NCBI GenBank assembly: GCA_003452915.1
Contig: DMMZ01000047.1
Location: 30,851-40,871, forward strand
DNA length: 10,021 nt
Reading direction: 5' to 3'
Source: Clostridiales bacterium
GTDB taxonomy: Bacteria; Bacillota; Clostridia; Oscillospirales; CAG-382
The notes under the pieces are model-generated. The model searched no databases. It was not told where the DNA came from and saw only the letters and a list, made by a program, of their open reading frames with translations. The position numbers were made by a program, and so were the translations under genes. Positions 1 to 5,364 of this stretch are shown in pieces; position 1 is the stretch's first letter, and every line of letters starts with the position of its first letter.

Positions 1-5
1 TCTTT

Positions 6-27
6 GTCTGAAAGTTTTCTTTCAGAC
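6..27. repeat. 9-bp palindrome after hisD (copy 1 of 2 in window)
   Basis: Two perfect 9-base arms (6-14 and 19-27) enclose a four-T loop, 13 bases past the hisD stop codon. The same arms and short flanks recur at 4952-4973 after mrnC with a different loop. The stem could act as an RNA hairpin at the 3' end of hisD messages, but neither strand shows a T-run directly abutting the stem within the window, so a terminator role is only possible. The sequence beyond base 1 is not visible. Confidence 0.6.
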
Positions 28-40
28 TTTCATCCTTACA

Positions 41-1321
41 TTAAAATCTGACTTCTATGCTCCTTGCGTGACCGTCAAGTCCTTCTTTTTCGGCAAAAGT
101 AATAATTTTGTCTTTAACTTTGTCAAGAGCTTCTTTGGAATAACTAATATAACTGCTTTTTTTTATAAATTCATCAACAGATAATGGACTTGAAAAACGA
201 GCTGTTCCCGATGTGGGTAACGTGTGGTTTGGACCTGCAAAATAATCTCCAAGAGCCTCGGGAGTATGCTTGCCAAGGAAGATGCTGCCCGCATTTTTTA
301 TTTTATCAAGGTAATCAAATGGATTATCAACACAAATTTCAAGATGCTCCGGAGCTATCTCGTTTGAGATTTCAATTGCTTCATCAATGTTATTTACAAC
401 AATAATCTTTCCATTGTTATCTATAGATTCTCTTGCAATATTGTTTCTAGGCAAATCTGAAAGCTGACGCTCAATCTCCTCGCTGACGTTTTTTGCGTAT
501 TCAATGCAAGTACAGATAAGTACAGCTGATGCTAATTTATCATGCTCCGCCTGACTTAGCAAATCGGCAGCAACGCATTTTATATCTGCAGTAGAGTCGG
601 CAATAACAAGAATTTCACTAGGTCCTGCTATCATATCAATGTCTACCAAACCGAAGACCTTTTGCTTTGCTGTAGTAACATAAATATTGCCGGGACCTAC
701 TATTTTATCCACTTTCGGAATACTCTCGGTTCCGTATGCAAGTGAGGCAACAGCTTGCGCTCCACCGACCTTAAAAATCTTATTTACACCCGCAATTTTT
801 GCCGCTGCAAGTATCATCTGAGGTATGCTACCGTTTTTATCAGGTGGAGAAACCATTACAATTTCTTCTACACCGGCAATCCTTGCAGGGATTGCGTTCA
901 TTAATACGGTCGAGGGATAGCTTGCTGTTCCACCCGGGACGTATATGCCTACTCTTTTTAAGGGAGTAATTTTTTGTCCTAAAACAATTCCATCCTTTTC
1001 TGTTATTTCAAAACCCGTGCGTAATTGTTTTTTGTGAAAAAAGCTGATGTTTTCTACTGCTTCCTCAAGAATTTCTATAAATTCAGAGTCGGTAGCTTGA
1101 TAAGCGTTATCAAGCTCTTGTTCGGTAACTTTTAAGTTATCTAGTATTACTTTATCAAAACTCTCTGTATATTCAAAAAGCGCTGAGTCTCCCCTGCTTT
1201 TTACCTCTGCAAGAATTTGGTCAACAGCTTTTTCGATCTTAATTATCTGAGAAGGATCGGCAGAAGTTCTATCGAGGATATTCTCTAGTGAAAGCTCGCT
1301 GCGGTTATATATTTTTATCAT
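41..1321 (-). CDS. hisD: Histidinol dehydrogenase
   Basis: Catalyses the last two steps of histidine synthesis in the cytoplasm: NAD-dependent oxidation of L-histidinol through histidinal to L-histidine. The 426-residue product is full length for the family. Visible landmarks are the GGAQAVASLAYGTE block (about 186-199), VGPGNIYVTTAK (208-219), the zinc ligands expected from E. coli HisD as Gln257, His260, Asp359 and His418, and the catalytic Glu325-His326 pair in APEHLE. It is the third gene of hisZ-hisG-hisD, 21 bases after the hisG stop. The ATG start has no clear Shine-Dalgarno sequence and sits in a 13-bp tandem duplication (1307-1332); a GTG 13 bases upstream carries the same following codons but is out of frame. 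Identity is certain; the exact start is less so. Confidence 0.97.
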   Translation of the reverse strand: MIKIYNRSELSLENILDRTSADPSQIIKIEKAVDQILAEVKSRGDSALFEYTESFDKVILDNLKVTEQELDNAYQATDSEFIEILEEAVENISFFHKKQLRTGFEITEKDGIVLGQKITPLKRVGIYVPGGTASYPSTVLMNAIPARIAGVEEIVMVSPPDKNGSIPQMILAAAKIAGVNKIFKVGGAQAVASLAYGTESIPKVDKIVGPGNIYVTTAKQKVFGLVDIDMIAGPSEILVIADSTADIKCVAADLLSQAEHDKLASAVLICTCIEYAKNVSEEIERQLSDLPRNNIARESIDNNGKIIVVNNIDEAIEISNEIAPEHLEICVDNPFDYLDKIKNAGSIFLGKHTPEALGDYFAGPNHTLPTSGTARFSSPLSVDEFIKKSSYISYSKEALDKVKDKIITFAEKEGLDGHARSIEVRF

Positions 1322-1332
1322 ATATTTTTATC
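1307..1332. repeat. 13-bp perfect tandem duplication spanning the hisD start codon
   Basis: Bases 1307-1319 and 1320-1332 are identical 13-mers (plus strand atatatttttatc). On the coding strand the junction between the two units creates the ATG of hisD, and the outer unit is preceded by a GTG followed by the same codons (Ile-Lys-Ile-Tyr). Because 13 is not a multiple of three, the two possible starts are in different frames. Confidence 0.9.
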
Positions 1333-1342
1333 ACTTATCTTG

Positions 1343-1960
1343 TTAGATTTTTGTTTTTAATTGACGGCATATTTCGTTAATAATATCTGCCTTGAATTGA
1401 TAGCGGCTCTTGTTGGCAATCAACCTCGCACTGGACTGTACAACTGTGGAATAAACCGATAGATTGTTTTCACGTAAAGTTGTACCTGTCTCGACTATAT
1501 CAAATATTACATCCGATAAACCTAAAATCGGTGCTAGCTCTATGCTGCCGTTAAGTTTAATTATCTCTATCTGTCTGTTTTGTGAGGTGAAATAATTTGC
1601 AGCTACATTTGGATATTTTGTTGCAACTCTTAGGGGTATGCTGATATCGTCTGTCCATCCGTTTTTTGCGGCTACTGCAAGCGAACACTTGCCTAATTTT
1701 AAATCCAAAAGCTCATAGACATCTGGCTGTGTCTCAAGAAGAATATCCTTACCTACAACACCTATATCCGCAGCACCGCGCTCGACATAGATAGCGACAT
1801 CAGATGGTTTTACAAGGAGGTATCTTACATTCTTTTCGGGTGATTCGAAAACTAATTTTCGGTTATCCTCGTTCATAGACAGGCATTCAAAGCCTATTGA
1901 GGAAAATAAGGCATAAACCTTATCTCCCAGTCTTCCTTTCGGAAGCGCAATATTAAGCAT
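1343..1960 (-). CDS. hisG: ATP phosphoribosyltransferase, short-form catalytic subunit
   Basis: First committed step of histidine synthesis: condenses ATP with PRPP to phosphoribosyl-ATP. At 205 residues this is the short form, lacking the C-terminal histidine-binding regulatory domain of long HisG (about 290-300 residues). Seen in the sequence: N-terminal NIALPKGRLGDKV, the ADIGVVGKD block (64-72) and the PRPP-binding loop DIVETGTTLREN (about 154-165). Short HisG proteins need HisZ for activity and for histidine feedback, and hisZ lies immediately upstream. The ATG is inside the last codons of hisZ (8-bp overlap), with a strong AAGGAGG nine bases before it, so the two subunits are probably translationally coupled. 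Confidence 0.97.
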   Translation of the reverse strand: MLNIALPKGRLGDKVYALFSSIGFECLSMNEDNRKLVFESPEKNVRYLLVKPSDVAIYVERGAADIGVVGKDILLETQPDVYELLDLKLGKCSLAVAAKNGWTDDISIPLRVATKYPNVAANYFTSQNRQIEIIKLNGSIELAPILGLSDVIFDIVETGTTLRENNLSVYSTVVQSSARLIANKSRYQFKADIINEICRQLKTKI

Positions 1961-3050
1961 TGCCGATAACCTCCTTAATATTGATTATCCTTTTTGCTTT
2001 GATACTGTTGGGTATTTCTTTTTCTGCTCTGACACACTCACAGCTTGTTTTAATACTTTCTAAAGCACTTATAACCTGTGCAGGTGTTGCATCTCCATAA
2101 ATAAGGAGAACATCGGTATCATAATCAACCGGAGAACGTAAAGCTCTGTCAAGCTCACCAAGATAAAGGGCAAAGCCGATTGCATTTTGCTGTTTTCCAA
2201 AACGGCGTAATAGATTATCGTATCTTCCACCCGAAAGTACAGCTCGGGGAGTGCTCGGTATATAGCCTTGAAAAACAATTCCGTTGTAATAATCCGGGTC
2301 GTTTATAATCGAAAAGTCAAGTTGAAGCTTTTTCTCTAATTTAGAGGCACGCATTGCCTTGTACAATTCAGAAAGCTCATGGGCAGCAGAAATCATATTT
2401 GCGTTTAATGCAAGGCTAGATAATCTTTTTAGCGCAGTTTCGAAATCACCGGAAATTCCAACAACAGCTTTTATGACCTCGGTTTTATAGGAATCAATAT
2501 AATTCTTGTTAGCGAACTCGGTTATTTCATGTGTGTTTTTTTGTTTAATTAACTTAAGACATTCCTCTCGATTGCCGTTTGTGATCCCAGCATAATCAAG
2601 TAATGAACCGATAAACCCCATATGTGCGACATTAAGAATATAATCGCTGTCAATAGCTTCAAGGCTGTGCAAAGCAAGTAAAACTACCTCTGCCTGCGAA
2701 TAGTTGTAATCGCCGCCAATGAACTCCAAGCCCATCTGGTTAATCTCGCTATATTCTCCATTGGTGCTCTGCATACGAAAAACATTCTCGTTATAATAAA
2801 GTTTATTACTTTCTGCAGAATTGACAGCATTTTTTACAATGCTCATGGTTACGTCTGGTTTTAACGCCATTAAGCGACCGTTAGGGTTTGTAAAGGTAAT
2901 AATACCCTCGTATTTTAAAAAGCTCTTGTTCTCTCTATACATATCGTACGGTTCGAATTTATCCATACGGTATTTTTTATAACCATAAAGCTCGTATAAT
3001 GCCCTCAATTTTAAGGGAAGCTGTTCTCTTAGCGGTAAAATATTAAACAT
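1953..3050 (-). CDS. hisZ: ATP phosphoribosyltransferase regulatory subunit (HisRS-like paralogue)
   Basis: Regulatory partner of short HisG; it resembles the catalytic domain of histidyl-tRNA synthetase but does not charge tRNA. About 365 residues from this start. Seen: class II synthetase features LKPDVT and NVFRMQ...GEYSEINQMGLEFIGG (motif 2 region), YYNGIVFQGY (equivalent of a histidine-binding motif of HisRS) and a motif 3-like LSGGRYDNLLRRFG...AIGFALYLGELDRAL. A full C-terminal anticodon-binding domain is absent, which separates it from HisRS (about 420 residues). I choose the ATG at 3050 because GGGAG lies nine bases upstream and because the promoter at 3090-3118 would start RNA near 3083. 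The in-frame GTG at 3101 lies upstream of that point and has no ribosome site. Confidence 0.93.
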   Translation of the reverse strand: MFNILPLREQLPLKLRALYELYGYKKYRMDKFEPYDMYRENKSFLKYEGIITFTNPNGRLMALKPDVTMSIVKNAVNSAESNKLYYNENVFRMQSTNGEYSEINQMGLEFIGGDYNYSQAEVVLLALHSLEAIDSDYILNVAHMGFIGSLLDYAGITNGNREECLKLIKQKNTHEITEFANKNYIDSYKTEVIKAVVGISGDFETALKRLSSLALNANMISAAHELSELYKAMRASKLEKKLQLDFSIINDPDYYNGIVFQGYIPSTPRAVLSGGRYDNLLRRFGKQQNAIGFALYLGELDRALRSPVDYDTDVLLIYGDATPAQVISALESIKTSCECVRAEKEIPNSIKAKRIINIKEVIGNA

Positions 3051-3089
3051 GGTTTTATGCTCCCTTACATTAATAATTGCTGTAATCGT

Positions 3090-3118
3090 ATTATACATCA
3101 CTTTAGCGTATTAGTCAA
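3090..3118 (-). promoter_or_regulatory. Sigma-A promoter of the hisZGD operon
   Basis: On the minus strand TTGACT (3118-3113) and a perfect TATAAT (3095-3090) are separated by exactly 17 bases. Initiation is expected near 3083, giving a leader of roughly 33 bases to the hisZ ATG. The leader is too short for a T-box or a histidine leader-peptide attenuator, so any regulation at this promoter would have to come from a DNA-binding protein. Confidence 0.85.
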
Positions 3119-3164
3119 GTAAAATGTTACTATGATTATAGACTAGTTTTAATATATTATATAC

Positions 3165-3196
3165 AAAAACCGCGTCCAAAGTGCGGAAGCGGTTTT
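3165..3196 (-). terminator. Intrinsic terminator after the cyclophilin gene
   Basis: Arms 3166-3173 and 3189-3196 form a perfect 8-bp stem (AAAACCGC with GCGGTTTT). It can extend by 3 bp past one mismatch (tcc 3175-3177 with gga 3185-3187). On the minus strand the stem runs into five Ts (3169-3165), 7 bases after the stop codon. This isolates the cyclophilin gene from the his promoter. Confidence 0.85.
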
Positions 3197-3203
3197 GTTT
3201 TAA

Positions 3204-3923
3204 TTAGTTACTGCTGTCTTCCGTACTATTTTCAGTACTTATTACATCTGAAGTGTTGCTTTCTGCGGAAACGTCTTCACTGTTTGAAATATCGGAAATA
3301 ATGGTTATGGATTTAATTTTTTGTTCGGCGAGTGGCTTTTTAGCGTTATTAACCTTTACTGATGCTATTTTATCAACAACATCCATACCTTCTAAAACTT
3401 TTCCAAAAGCAGCGTATTGACCGTTAAGATGAGGTGAATCAGCATGCACTATAAAAAACTGACTACTGGCTGAATCATAACTATCTGATCTTGCCATTGA
3501 AATGACGCCTCTGGTATGAGATAAAGTATTATTTACACCGTTTAAGGAAAATTCACCTTTTATGGTCTTATCTGAACCGCCCGTACCATTACCTTTTGGA
3601 TCTCCGCCTTGAATCATAAAATCTTTCCAAACTCTGTGGAAAATAAGTCCGTCATAAAAACCATCTGAAACAAGTTTTTCAAAATTAGCAACTGTTATCG
3701 GCGCAATCTCCGGATAAAGCTGTAATACTATCTTGCCACCGTCTTCCATCTCGATCAAAATGATATCTTTCATATTGCTGTAATCTCCTTTTATTGCGTC
3801 TGTTTTAGATATGTCGGATGTTGTATCGGATGATGTATTGTTTTTATCGTCGCTCTCATTACAAGAAGCTATAAACGGAAAAACAAAAATAATAAGTAAA
3901 AACAACGCTAATAACTTTTTCAT
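3204..3923 (-). CDS. Lipoprotein cyclophilin-type peptidyl-prolyl cis-trans isomerase
   Basis: Probably speeds cis-trans isomerisation of proline peptide bonds in proteins outside the membrane. The 239-residue product starts with a lipoprotein signal peptide (MKK, hydrophobic 4-18, lipobox Ile18-Ala-Ser-Cys21), then an acidic Ser/Thr linker (about 22-50). The cyclophilin domain follows (about 52-210), with the conserved blocks IFHRVWKDFMIQGGDP, GTGG, GVISMAR, SASSQFFI and LNGQYAAFGKV. The Arg, Phe and Gln of FHRx4FMxQGG are intact, as expected for an active enzyme. The position of human CypA Trp121 is His (SPHLNG), a change likely to weaken cyclosporin binding. A Ser/Glu/Asp-rich tail follows. 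The start has GCGAGG about 11 bases upstream. It is a monocistronic unit between the post-tRNA hairpin and its own terminator. Confidence 0.93.
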   Translation of the reverse strand: MKKLLALFLLIIFVFPFIASCNESDDKNNTSSDTTSDISKTDAIKGDYSNMKDIILIEMEDGGKIVLQLYPEIAPITVANFEKLVSDGFYDGLIFHRVWKDFMIQGGDPKGNGTGGSDKTIKGEFSLNGVNNTLSHTRGVISMARSDSYDSASSQFFIVHADSPHLNGQYAAFGKVLEGMDVVDKIASVKVNNAKKPLAEQKIKSITIISDISNSEDVSAESNTSDVISTENSTEDSSN

Positions 3924-3968
3924 TTCAGATATTACCTCGCTTGATTATCATAGTATTTATAAAAATAT

Positions 3969-4017
3969 CCGAACACAAAATTGCTTCGTACTTTGCGTAC
4001 GACAAGAGTGTGTTCGG
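3969..4017 (-). terminator. Long imperfect hairpin after tRNA-Lys, likely terminator
   Basis: The 49 bases fold as an outer 9-bp stem (CCGAACACA with TGTGTTCGG), a 3x3 internal loop, 3 bp, a 2-base bulge, a 6-bp stem (TCGTAC with GTACGA) and a five-base loop: 18 pairs in total. It begins 6 bases beyond the tRNA CCA end. On the minus strand it is followed by ATATTTTTAT, so the U-tract is offset by three bases. On the plus strand it is followed by CATTTTT, so it could work both ways. No protein start is visible inside. Terminator of the tRNA transcript is the simplest reading; a small structured RNA or repeated element is the alternative. Confidence 0.6.
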
Positions 4018-4023
4018 CATTTT

Positions 4024-4099
4024 TGGTGATCCATCGGAGAGTCGAACTCCGGACACCATGATTAAAAGTCATGTGCTCTACCTTCTGAGCTAATGGATC
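4024..4099 (-). tRNA. tRNA-Lys (anticodon UUU)
   Basis: A complete 76-base cloverleaf with encoded CCA. Acceptor stem GATCCAT pairs with ATGGATC, discriminator A. The D stem is GCTC/GAGC with GG in the loop. The anticodon stem is CATGA/TCATG with loop CTTTTAA, reading UUU at positions 34-36. The variable loop has five bases, and the T stem CGGAG/CTCCG carries loop TTCGACT. It decodes AAA and AAG. It stands alone between lexA and the cyclophilin gene, driven by its own promoter just upstream. Confidence 0.97.
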
Positions 4100-4118
4100 G
4101 TTTTTTGACCGCCCGTAA

Positions 4119-4166
4119 AGAATAACATAAAATAAAAGTGTTGTCAATAGCTTTTTTTATTTTTTT
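4119..4166 (-). promoter_or_regulatory. Strong promoter of tRNA-Lys with UP-like A-tracts
   Basis: On the minus strand a perfect TTGACA (4147-4142), a 17-base spacer ending in TGT, and TATTCT (4124-4119) form a near-ideal extended sigma-A promoter. Two A-tracts (opposite the T-runs at 4152-4166) sit immediately upstream of the -35, where an UP element would lie. Start is expected near 4112 in a GC-rich discriminator (GGGCGG), leaving about a dozen leader bases before the tRNA. The layout fits a growth-rate-controlled stable RNA promoter; that control is inferred. Confidence 0.85.
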
Positions 4167-4200
4167 GGTAGTCCGAAAATACCGAATTGTATATATTCTA

Positions 4201-4812
4201 TTAATAAAACCTATAATTGGCAATAACCTTACCTAGTATGGATGCCTTTTTTACGATAAATGGCTTCATAGACGAATTTGCTGGCTGAAGCCTGATCATT
4301 CCGTCATCTTCTCGATAAAACTTCTTTACGGTTGCTTCATCTTCTATCATTGCTACTACAATTTCACCGTTATCCGCATATTGTCTGCTTTCCACAACAA
4401 CAATATCACCATCAAGAATTCCGGCTTCTATCATGCTCTCTCCCATAATACGCAAAGCAAAAAGGTTTGAACGTCCTCTTGACATGGCAACAGGAAAATC
4501 AACATAACCATCGTAGTTTTCGACCGCAAGAATAGGAATTCCGGCAGTTACTCTTCCGATTAAAGGAACTTGCATCATTTTATCCGCATCGCTGTTTCTG
4601 GTAACCTCCAGCTTTAAAGCTCTGCTTTTTCCCTGACTTTTGGTAAGATAGCCTTTTTGCTCCAAATGATTTATATAGGAATGTACGGTTGAGGTCGATT
4701 TAATCCCAACGGCCGAGCATATGTCTCTGACAGACGGTGCAAAACCATCACGTTCAATACACTCCTGTATATACTTATAAATGCTTTTTTCGAGTTGGTT
4801 CAGTTCTATCAT
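4201..4812 (-). CDS. lexA: LexA repressor, SOS response regulator (self-cleaving)
   Basis: Dimeric DNA-binding repressor of DNA-damage genes. RecA filaments trigger its autoproteolysis. The 203-residue product is of usual length. The N-terminal winged helix-turn-helix covers about 1-70 (APSVRDICSAVGIKSTSTVHSYINHLEQKGYL) and the S24-type peptidase domain about 80-203. The cleavage bond is Ala90-Gly91 (VTAGIP), the catalytic serine is Ser126 (MGESMIEAGI) and the general base is Lys163 (ATVKKFY), all intact, so the protein should be cleavable. The ATG has AAAGGA about ten bases upstream and GAGG closer in. It follows a folded spacer after mrnC. I see no complete GAAC-N4-GTTC operator upstream. 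No convincing terminator separates it from the tRNA-Lys promoter downstream. Confidence 0.97.
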   Translation of the reverse strand: MIELNQLEKSIYKYIQECIERDGFAPSVRDICSAVGIKSTSTVHSYINHLEQKGYLTKSQGKSRALKLEVTRNSDADKMMQVPLIGRVTAGIPILAVENYDGYVDFPVAMSRGRSNLFALRIMGESMIEAGILDGDIVVVESRQYADNGEIVVAMIEDEATVKKFYREDDGMIRLQPANSSMKPFIVKKASILGKVIANYRFY

Positions 4813-4861
4813 ACCTCGTAACTTCCTTTCAAAATTATATTAATTCTTTTGTCGGTGCGTG

Positions 4862-4948
4862 GAGTTTTTTGCCGGTTCCCCGCGCGTTGCGGATTTTGGT
4901 AGTAGCCAAATTTATACCATACCATCCGGTGTTAAAGGCAAAAAACTC
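4862..4948. repeat. 12-bp perfect inverted repeat enclosing a folded spacer upstream of lexA
   Basis: Arms 4862-4873 (GAGTTTTTTGCC) and 4937-4948 are exact reverse complements, 63 bases apart. Inside, 4890-4894 plus 4898-4901 pair with 4920-4928 (9 bp with a three-base bulge), and a short GC hairpin (CCGC/GCGG) lies near 4880-4892. A competing 5-bp hairpin (TTTGG/CCAAA) is also possible. The region is non-coding between mrnC and lexA, and abuts the palindrome at 4952-4973. It looks like a small palindromic intergenic element or a structured leader RNA; the sequence alone does not decide. Confidence 0.65.
4911..4919 (-). promoter_or_regulatory. Candidate extended -10 promoter for lexA
   Basis: On the minus strand TGG-TATAAA (4919-4911) fits an extended -10 element. 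The best -35 is a weak TTGCCT, 19 bases upstream. It would place the lexA 5' end near 4904, inside the inverted repeat, giving a leader of about 90 bases. A second TATAAT nearer the gene, overlapping AATATAATTTT at about 4837-4847, has no matching -35 and would leave almost no leader. Confidence 0.3.
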
Positions 4949-4951
4949 TTT

Positions 4952-4973
4952 GTCTGAAAGTATACTTTCAGAC
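4952..4973. repeat. 9-bp palindrome after mrnC (copy 2 of 2 in window)
   Basis: Arms 4952-4960 and 4965-4973 are identical to those at 6-27; the loop is TATA instead of TTTT. The flanks TCTTT on one side and TTT on the other are also shared. It begins four bases after the mrnC stop codon. On the minus strand the stem is followed by AAAGAG and then six Ts (4870-4865 belong to the far arm; the near run is 4945-4940), so a terminator with an offset U-tract is possible. Confidence 0.65.
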
Positions 4974-4977
4974 TTTA

Positions 4978-5364
4978 TTATGACAAATATCCTATTCGGA
5001 ACAATTCTGCGGCACGAATCTGCTTGTGAGAAAAATATAAGTAACCGAAAAGGCATTCAAGTCCTGTAGCACGTCTGTAAACAACAGCGGAAGCACTGCG
5101 TGGGGAATGATTACTCTTTGCATTTCTGCCCTGCTTGTATATGATAAGTTCATCTTCGTTAAGAAACGGAATTAGCTTGTCCACCGCTGCACTTTGGCTT
5201 TGAGCGGTAACAAAATCCTTTGCACGAGTATTTAATGATGCAGTGTTGCAGTCACCCTGACCGATAATATATTCGCGTGTTAGAAGCTCGATATAAGCAT
5301 CTCCCATGTACGCAAGTACAAGTGGGCTATAATTTTCGGGCTTAAAATCTAAGCCTTTTTCCAT
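4978..5364 (-). CDS. mrnC: Mini-ribonuclease III (23S rRNA maturation)
   Basis: Dimeric RNase III-like enzyme without a double-stranded RNA-binding domain. In Bacillus it trims the ends of 23S rRNA precursor. The 128-residue product is normal for the family. Seen: LAYMGDAYIELLTREYI with catalytic Asp22, the KQGRNAKS block (77-84) and YRRATGLECLFGYLY with catalytic Glu103. The ATG is inside the 3' end of cysS (16-bp overlap), with a purine-rich GGGGG about four to five bases upstream, so it is probably coupled to cysS. The cysS-mrnC order is common in Firmicutes. The repeated palindrome follows the stop codon by four bases. Confidence 0.93.
   Translation of the reverse strand: MEKGLDFKPENYSPLVLAYMGDAYIELLTREYIIGQGDCNTASLNTRAKDFVTAQSQSAAVDKLIPFLNEDELIIYKQGRNAKSNHSPRSASAVVYRRATGLECLFGYLYFSHKQIRAAELFRIGYLS

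Noticed and set aside
184..405. Plus-strand open frame inside hisD
   Set aside because: Fully antisense to a certain gene, with no family-like features; similar plus-strand frames inside cysS, rimO and recA were discarded for the same reason.
3051..3101. Longer hisZ N-terminus from a GTG at 3101
   Set aside because: The -10 TATAAT at 3095-3090 lies within this stretch and there is no ribosome site; the ATG at 3050 has GGGAG at good spacing.
3932..4147. Minus-strand open frame running through tRNA-Lys
   Set aside because: It reads the tRNA and the following hairpin as codons; its start lies in the tRNA promoter. Not a gene.
4148..4200. Possible terminator between lexA and tRNA-Lys
   Set aside because: The only pairing seen is a 4-bp GGTA/TACC stem without a proper U-tract; the A-tracts here are better explained as an UP-like part of the tRNA promoter.
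4835..5056. Open frame on the minus strand overlapping mrnC and the spacer before lexA
   Set aside because: It overlaps mrnC in another frame, crosses the palindrome and inverted repeat, has no family-like sequence and no good ribosome site.
4737..5069. Plus-strand open frame of about 110 codons across the lexA start and the spacer
   Set aside because: Antisense to the lexA N-terminus and the mrnC C-terminus, no recognisable motifs and no ribosome site; best explained as a shadow frame.
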